Shown here: piece by piece, positions 58,727 to 64,000 of the stretch | How the letters are laid out: every line of letters begins with the position of its first letter | How positions within the stretch are numbered: position 1 is the stretch's first letter | Assembly (NCBI GenBank): GCA_016271365.2 | Contig: CM028131.1 | Location: forward strand, 287,871,001-287,935,000 | Source: Neoceratodus forsteri | Lineage: Eukaryota > Chordata > Ceratodontiformes > Ceratodontidae | Direction: 5' to 3' | Length of the DNA: 64,000 nt | Position numbers and translations under genes: made by a program | Notes under the pieces: model-generated | Told to the model about the DNA's origin: nothing | Seen by the model: only the letters and a program-made list of their open reading frames with translations | Databases searched by the model: none

Positions 58727-59870
58727 GCAGCAGAATTACAAACTTTATCAGCAATAAAAGCTGCAACAGCAGAGGGCTAAAAAAGCTGAAAGGGAGAGAA
58801 AAAAGCTGCAGCAAGTGAAAGCAAACCAGGCAACCAATCCTGAAGCAAGCCGCAGCTTAACCAGTCAATCCCACACAGAGCGCAAGTGACTGTAGCCAAT
58901 GGAAGAGTCAGCTATGTCCCGGTCAGAGTCAAGGACCATACCTGGGTGGAAGGCTTCCAAGGCAGCATAGTGAAGTAGAGATGCAGCAGGTGACTGGCTG
59001 GCTTCTCCAGCTGTACCGCAAGTCCACACAGCCCAATCAGGGGTGGCCTGGAAGAAGAGAGAGAGAGAGAGAAGAGCAGGTGTTAAAATAGTTAAGGAGG
59101 ACAAAGGCAGGCTAGGAGATTAATCATTGGGCAGGTAGCTTTGAGAAGGAGGGAGCACAAAAGAACAGAAAGCTAAGTATGGGGGAGGTCATTAGGCTGG
59201 CGCCAACGAAAAATTAGGTTATCAGGGAGAAATTTAGCTTAAATGAAAGGCAGTCATGGAATTTAGCAATTCTAAGTACAAGGCTACATTAATTTCTGAC
59301 AGGACACTTCAAATAAATTGAACAGCAATTACAGTAAATAAAATTTCAGACCCCAAGGCTTGCAGCCAAACAATAGAAAGTAAAATCCCACAATAATACA
59401 ATCTAAGTCGTAGTTAATTTCAGAATGTGGCAGCAGAATTTATAACTTTAGCAGCAGTAAAAGCCGCAACAGCAGAGGGCTGAAAAAGCCGAAAGGGAGA
59501 GAAAAAAAGCTGTAGTAAGTGAAGACAGACCAGGCAACCAATCCTGAAACAACCTGCAGCTTAACCAGCCAATCCCATGCAGAGCGCAAGTGGCCGTAGC
59601 CAATGGAAGAGTCAGCTGCATTCCTGGTCAAAGTCAAGGACCATACCTAAGAGGAAGGCTTCCAAGGCGGCATGGTGAAGTAAAGATGCAGCAGGCAGCT
59701 GGCTGGCTTCTCCAGCCATGCCGCAAGTCCACACAGCCCGATCGGGGCAGCCTGGGTGATGAAAGACTTCCAAGGCGGCATGGTGAAGTAGAGATGTAAT
59801 GGGTATCTGGCTGGTTTCACCAGCCATGCCACAAGTACACACAGCCTGATCAGGGGCAGCCTGGAGAAGA
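58727..59870 (-). repeat. Tandem 5' repeats of the LINE
   Basis: A ~330-bp block occurs twice with a 704-bp offset (58727-59060 and 59431-59760). It has GCAGCAGAATT, GGCAACCAATCCTGAA and CGCAAGTG...GTAGCCAATGGAAGAGTCAGC. The 3' part of the block repeats a third time with a ~100-bp offset (59760-59865; CTTCCAAGGCGGCATGGTGA). Both copies lie directly upstream of the LINE coding region, where tandem 5' UTR monomers act as promoters in some LINEs. Confidence 0.8.
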
Positions 59871-60420
59871 CCCAGCTATTACGGTATTAAATGAAGGAGA
59901 ACAGCAGGCAAGTGACTTGGTTATAAACATTTCTTCATATAAGCTGTCTCCAGTTGAATGTTCAGTTCTGATTAAAGGCTTGGGTTTTATACTGACTAGA
60001 TCCCTGAATGGCTTTGAAACATTTGTGGATTTAAAACATTTCATACTCATACTTGATTTAAAATCACATTTTGTTGGGACAGAGAATGTTAATACTAAGA
60101 ATTTTAGTACATGTACACATTTTTGAAGTAAATCCACTTTTATGCCTTTGACAAATCCAATGGTCAAATTGTTTAAGGATAACTGTGAAAGAGATTGAAA
60201 AACGTTATTTAACTCTGAATTTAGTCAGGATTATGCTAATTGTTCCTCTGAAGATTACAATGCTTTGAAACAGTTGGGCAATAACAATGAAATCACAATA
60301 AAAAAATCAGACAAAGGGGGCTCCATTGTAATAATGGATAGTTTGTTATAATGGTGAGATTAGTGATCAGCTTAATTAAAGAGTTTATTTTTTTTATGAG
60401 AAATTAGATACAGACCCCCC

Positions 60421-60861
60421 ATGAGTTTCAGAAGGGATATAAATTTGTGGATTTCAGCAGCTTTAGAAAGATCTTGTATTACAGCAGACAAAGTTGAATT
60501 TTTAACTGTAAAATTTTCGGTTAGGGCAACGCTCTATACACTGCTGGAAATAAGTAAAAGCCCAGACAAACCGTCTGGATGCCCCTTAGTTAGTAGTAAA
60601 GGTAGCCTTGCTGAACCTTTAACCCAGTTTGTGGATTTCTACATTAAACCAATAGCGTGTAGTTATGGGTATTATGTAAAAGACAATGGGGAAATGTTAT
60701 CTATTCCATGGAATATTGCAGTTGAAGATAGCTGGCTTTTGGTAACAATGGATGTTACATCGCTATATATCCCCATTCAGATGGTTTACAAGCTCTTAAC
60801 AAAGCACTGTGTGAGCGCAGCTCCCTGTCAGAAGCTAAAGATGAATTTATTTTGGAATTAA
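60421..60861 (+). pseudogene. Penelope-like RT core ORF, 146 codons
   Basis: This is the part of the Penelope RT containing the YTLLEISKSPDKPSGCPLVS block, which corresponds to the conserved Y-LPKIHKS--PGRPIVS motif, the FVDFYIKP block and the MDVTSLY block. Penelope RTs are related to telomerase RT. The Met at 60421 is not the native start; coding similarity extends upstream with a shift at about 60390. Confidence 0.85.
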
Positions 60862-61054
60862 CTGAAAACGTCATGACATGTAATGCATTCACTTTTTTGG
60901 ATTTATTTTGTTTGAAAGGAAAGGCACTGCAGTGGGTGCAGCTTTAGCACTGAAGTATGAAAATATATACATGGATGAATGGGAAGACCAATAGATACTC
61001 AAACCAGACAGTAATCCATTCTTTGAGTGTACTGATTTATATCAGTGTTATGTT

Positions 61055-63629
61055 ATAGAAACATAGACTTTGACGGCAGATACGGGCTTCTTGGCCCACC
61101 CAGTCTGCCCATGTCCCCACCTATTGGATAAGCTGCAGATCCTAGTTAACCAATAGCCTACTTCTTCCTACCCCCCCACCACAATTACATTATGTCTGTC
61201 CCATGCATTTTTGAATTCCCCCACTGTTTTTGACCCCACAACCTCCTTACAAAGGCCATTCCATGTGTCCACAACTCTCTCCATGAAAAAAATACTTCCT
61301 CACATTGCCCCTGAGCTGTCCCCCCTCTATCTTCAGATTGTGCCCCCTTGTTCTTGCACATCTCTTTTTCTGAAAGATGCTACCCTCTTAGACTTTGTTG
61401 ATTCCCTTGAGGTACTTGATAGTTTCTATCATGTCCTCCTCTCCCTCCTTTGCTCAAGGGTATACATATTAAGCTTTTTCTGTCTCTCTACATTTGGCTT
61501 CTGGTGCAGACCCTGCACCATTTTATTTGCCCTCCTCTGGACTGCAACCATCCTGTCTATGTCCTTGCGGATATGGAGTCTCCAGAACTGCATGTAGTAC
61601 TCCAGATGGGGTCTCACCAACTGTCTGTACAGAGGGATAACAACTTCCTATTTTCTACTGATGATGCCTCTCCCTATGCATCCCAATATCCCCCAAGCCC
61701 TCCTTACTGCCTTCTCACATTGCTTGCTTACCTTTAGGTCATCTGATATGACTACCTCCAGGTCCTTTTCCATTTTTGTTGTTGTTAGTACCCCCCCCCC
61801 AATTGTGTACTGTTCCCCTGCGTTTTTGTTTCCCAGGTGCATTATTTTGTACATCTTTGCATTGAATCTAAGCTGCCATAATTTTGACCATTCCTCCAAC
61901 ACTGACAAGTCCCTTCTCATATTTCCACCACCCCCACCCCCGTGCATCAAGCCTGTTGCAGACCTTTGTGTCATCTGCAAACAGGCATACTTTTCCTTCC
62001 AGTCCCTCTGCAATGTCACTTATAAATACATTAAAAAGGATCGGTCCCAGTATTGAACCCTGCGGTACCCCGCTAGTAATGCCCCTTTTTTCAGAGTGGA
62101 CACCGTTTACTATTACCCTCTGTGTCCTGTTGTCCAGGCAATTTTCTACCCAGGCTACCACCCTGGGACCCATTCCCAGGATGGCTAAGTTGTTTATTAA
62201 TCTTTTGTGTGGGACTGTGTCAAATGCCTTGCTAAAGTCTAGGTAGACCATGTCCACAGCCCCTCCCTGGTCTACTACTTTGGTCACCCAGTCAAAGAAA
62301 TCTATTAGATTCATCTGACGTCACCTTCCCACTGTGAATCCATGCTGTCTTGGGTCCTGTGCCCTGCTGGCCTCTAGGTACTCTGAAATTCTTTCTTTCA
62401 GAAGTGATTTAATCATTTTCCCTACCACTGAGGTCAAACTAACAGTAACAGGTCTGTAGTTTCCTGCCTCTGCCTTACTCCCACTTTTGTGAAGGGGAAT
62501 CACATCCACCCTCCTCCAGTCCTCAGGTACCTCACCATCCTCCCATGATTTGTTAAAAAGGGTAGTCAGTGGTGTCACTAGTTCGCCCCTTAGTTCTTTT
62601 AAAATTCTGGGGTGAATCCCATCAGGCCCTATTGCTTTGTCCACCTTGAGTTTTAGGAGTTCTTTCAGAATCTTTCTTCTGTGAATGGACTGGTATTGAC
62701 CCCACTATCAAGAGTGCTTCTGTTGATTGGATTAGGTACTGCCCCCTCCTCTACTTTTGTGAATACTGAGCAGAAGTATTCATTCAGTGTCCCTGCTTTT
62801 TCACTGTCATCCTCTGTCCACCCACCCTGCCCTTTATTCAGCCTCACTATCCCTCCCTTGGTCTTTCTTCGCTCCCTAATGTACCTATAAAAGGTTGTAT
62901 CCCCCTTCTTAATCGAGCTGGCTATCTTTTCCTCAGTTTGAGCCTTTGCTATTCTGACTGTTTTCCCTGTTTCCTTCTGCTTTAAATGGTACATTTCTCT
63001 GTCCTGCTCTTTCTGTGTTTCCTTATACTTCCTGAATGTTGTCTTTTTCTCCCTAACCTTCCCTGCCACCTCTTTTGAGAACCATAGTGGTATCTCCCTT
63101 CATTTTGATTTACTTCAAACAAAAGTTTGTTGCCTCTGTGATGGCAGTTTTGATGTTTTCCCATTGTTCCTCCACCCCTCCTTCTTGCCCATTTGCTAGT
63201 GCTTTTCTGAGGCACTCTCCCATTTTGCCAAAGTCAGCCCTCCTAAAGTCCAGTACCCTTGCTTTTGTATGACTTGACTCTACGGCTGTGTTTATCATGA
63301 ACCATACTGTTTGGTGGTCACTTGTTCCCAGATGGCTACCCACTTCTAAATCTGAGATCCTCTCTCCACCCCTGTTTAAGAGTACCAGGTCTAGGATTGC
63401 TCCCTCCTGAGTGGGTTCCAGCACTAGCTGTCTGAGGCATGTACCCTGTAGTGCTTCGAGAATGACCCTGCTCTAGGATGTGGCTGCAGCAAGGGTGCTC
63501 CAGTTAACATCTGGCATATTCATGTCCCCCATCAACAATATCTCCCCTTTTTCTGCTGTCCTAAGGATGCCTCCTATCATTTCCTTGTTCATTTCCTCCC
63601 CCTGAGATGAGGATCTGTATACAACCCCC
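61055..63629 (-). mobile_element. CR1, endonuclease to 3' end, inserted in the Penelope-like RT
   Basis: On the minus strand: DMGVVYRSSSQGEE and MGDMNMPDVNWSTLAA (63640-63480), ISDLEVGSHLGTSDHQTVWF (about 63330), the linker GKVREKKTTFRKYKETQKEQ (63069), DKAIGPDGIHPRILKELRGE and NYRPVTVSLTSVVGK (62644-62410). The RT core has MVYLDFSKAFDTVPHKRL, GVPQGSILGPILFNVFISDI and FADDTKVCN (62314-61960). C-terminal pieces run to 61430, and a 3' end with TATGTTTC at 61055. ATGTT (61050-61054) and ATGTC (63630-63634) may be the target duplication. It is closely related to the CR1 at 14788. Confidence 0.9.
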
Positions 63630-63723
63630 ATGTCAATGATTTGTTCTTTATTTGGAAGGGGATGAGCACGCAGCTTAGTGATTTTGTTGCATATCTGAAT
63701 ACCAGTACCACTAATGAACATCT

Positions 63724-64000
63724 GGGACCTGATATTCAAATGTTTGCAAGGGCGCTAACAGGTCTTTGCTTGCACAAACTGGGGTTTCTACTGAATCCTC
63801 ATATTTAAATGGGGCTTTTGCATGGGCAAAGAGGGTTGGCACCCTCACAAAACTTAATGTATGCAGGTGGGCAAGGGGAGGAGTGTGACAATGAATAGAC
63901 ATGCAACCCCATATTCAGTGGCTTTGCGCCATGCAAAAGGGTCTAATATGGTCATTATGCACATCACAAATACCACCAAAAACAACCCCAACTTACTCCA
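63724..64000. mobile_element. Left end of a TIR element related to the foldback
   Basis: GGGACCTGATATTCA at 63724 is nearly the same as GGGACTGGATATTCA at 46864-46878. The interior has ATATTCAGTGG, TGCGCCATGC and TAATATGGTCATTATGCAC motifs like the left arm of the foldback at 46868. The element runs off the window, so its right end and target site are not visible. Confidence 0.5.

Larger units (their letters stand above)
54255..59870 (-). mobile_element. L2/Rex-like LINE with tandem repeats at its 5' end
   Basis: On the minus strand the order is: tandem repeats (59870-58727), a leader ORF (58309-57998), SGNVRLNPGP and endonuclease (57886-57180), pre-RT and RT (57161-55750), a C-terminal domain (55734-54934), and a 3' UTR. 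It ends in GCCTGGATAAATAAAGAC and TGATTGATTGATTG at 54255-54300. The tail matches the fragment at 17467-17612. It is one of the most complete LINEs in the window, although frameshifts break it. Confidence 0.82.
59871..63724 (+). mobile_element. Penelope-like element RT, split by a CR1
   Basis: The plus strand encodes the start of a Penelope-type protein: VINISSYKLSPVECSVLIKG (about 59925), KKSDKGGSIVIMD (about 60300), LEISKSPDKPSGCPLVSSKG (about 60545), PLTQFVDFYIKP and LLVTMDVTSLYIPIQM (60610-60780). After the CR1 at 61055-63629, it resumes with DLFFIWKGMSTQLSDFVAYL (63637-63700). The catalytic tetrad reads YVND across the junction, so it is decayed. The GIY-YIG endonuclease that normally follows is not in the window: the copy ends near 63724 where another element starts. 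Confidence 0.88.

Overview
This window looks like vertebrate nuclear DNA with no recognisable host gene. I found no tRNA or rRNA gene, no CRISPR array and no bacterial operon structure. It is a deep pile-up of transposable elements, mostly non-LTR retrotransposons of the CR1 and L2/Rex-like groups. It also holds one L1/Tx1-like LINE, a Penelope-like element, tRNA-derived CORE/MIR-type SINEs, several DNA transposons and a 47-bp satellite. I saw no LTR or retroviral gag-pol. Abundant CR1, L2, Penelope and hAT with a CORE-SINE suggests a large, repeat-rich genome such as a lungfish or caecilian; the species assignment is an inference.

Layout. 1-957: minus-strand LINE reverse transcriptase split by a CR1 3' end with a 5-bp target duplication. 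960-4320: a small palindromic MITE, a SINE, a TIR element with internal hairpins and a LINE tail. 4851-8805: an L1/Tx1-like LINE and a CR1 endonuclease fragment, both minus strand. 10226-19470: a hAT DNA transposon with terminal inverted repeats and an 8-bp target duplication; it carries a broken BED-finger transposase and later insertions, including a 2.7-kb CR1.

20915-37690: one minus-strand L2-like LINE appears to be cut in two by a roughly 13-kb element (21863-34871). That element is bounded by 156-160 bp inverted repeats. It contains a decayed multi-exon-like gene for a large protein with a PIN/FEN1-like nuclease region and a C-terminal Tesmin/TSO1-like CXC motif (22856-27890), plus a later LINE (29276-~34490) that is itself split by a CR1. 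This is the best candidate in the window for a poorly described mobile system.

37690-43830: a 47-bp tandem array with a duplicated ~1.22-kb block, interrupted by a CR1 that carries another CR1. 44155-45470: L2-like LINE 3' half. 46868-48398: GC-rich foldback element. 48569-48790: SINE. 49899-51400: LINE 3' fragment split by a 0.9-kb non-autonomous hAT. 51420-52930: L2 reverse transcriptase. 54255-59870: minus-strand LINE with tandem repeats at its 5' end. 59870-63724: Penelope-like element split by a CR1. From 63724: the start of another TIR element related to the foldback.

The sequences show no functional pathway linking the genes. They record successive insertions, and the nesting gives relative ages. 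Every large coding region carries stops or frameshifts.
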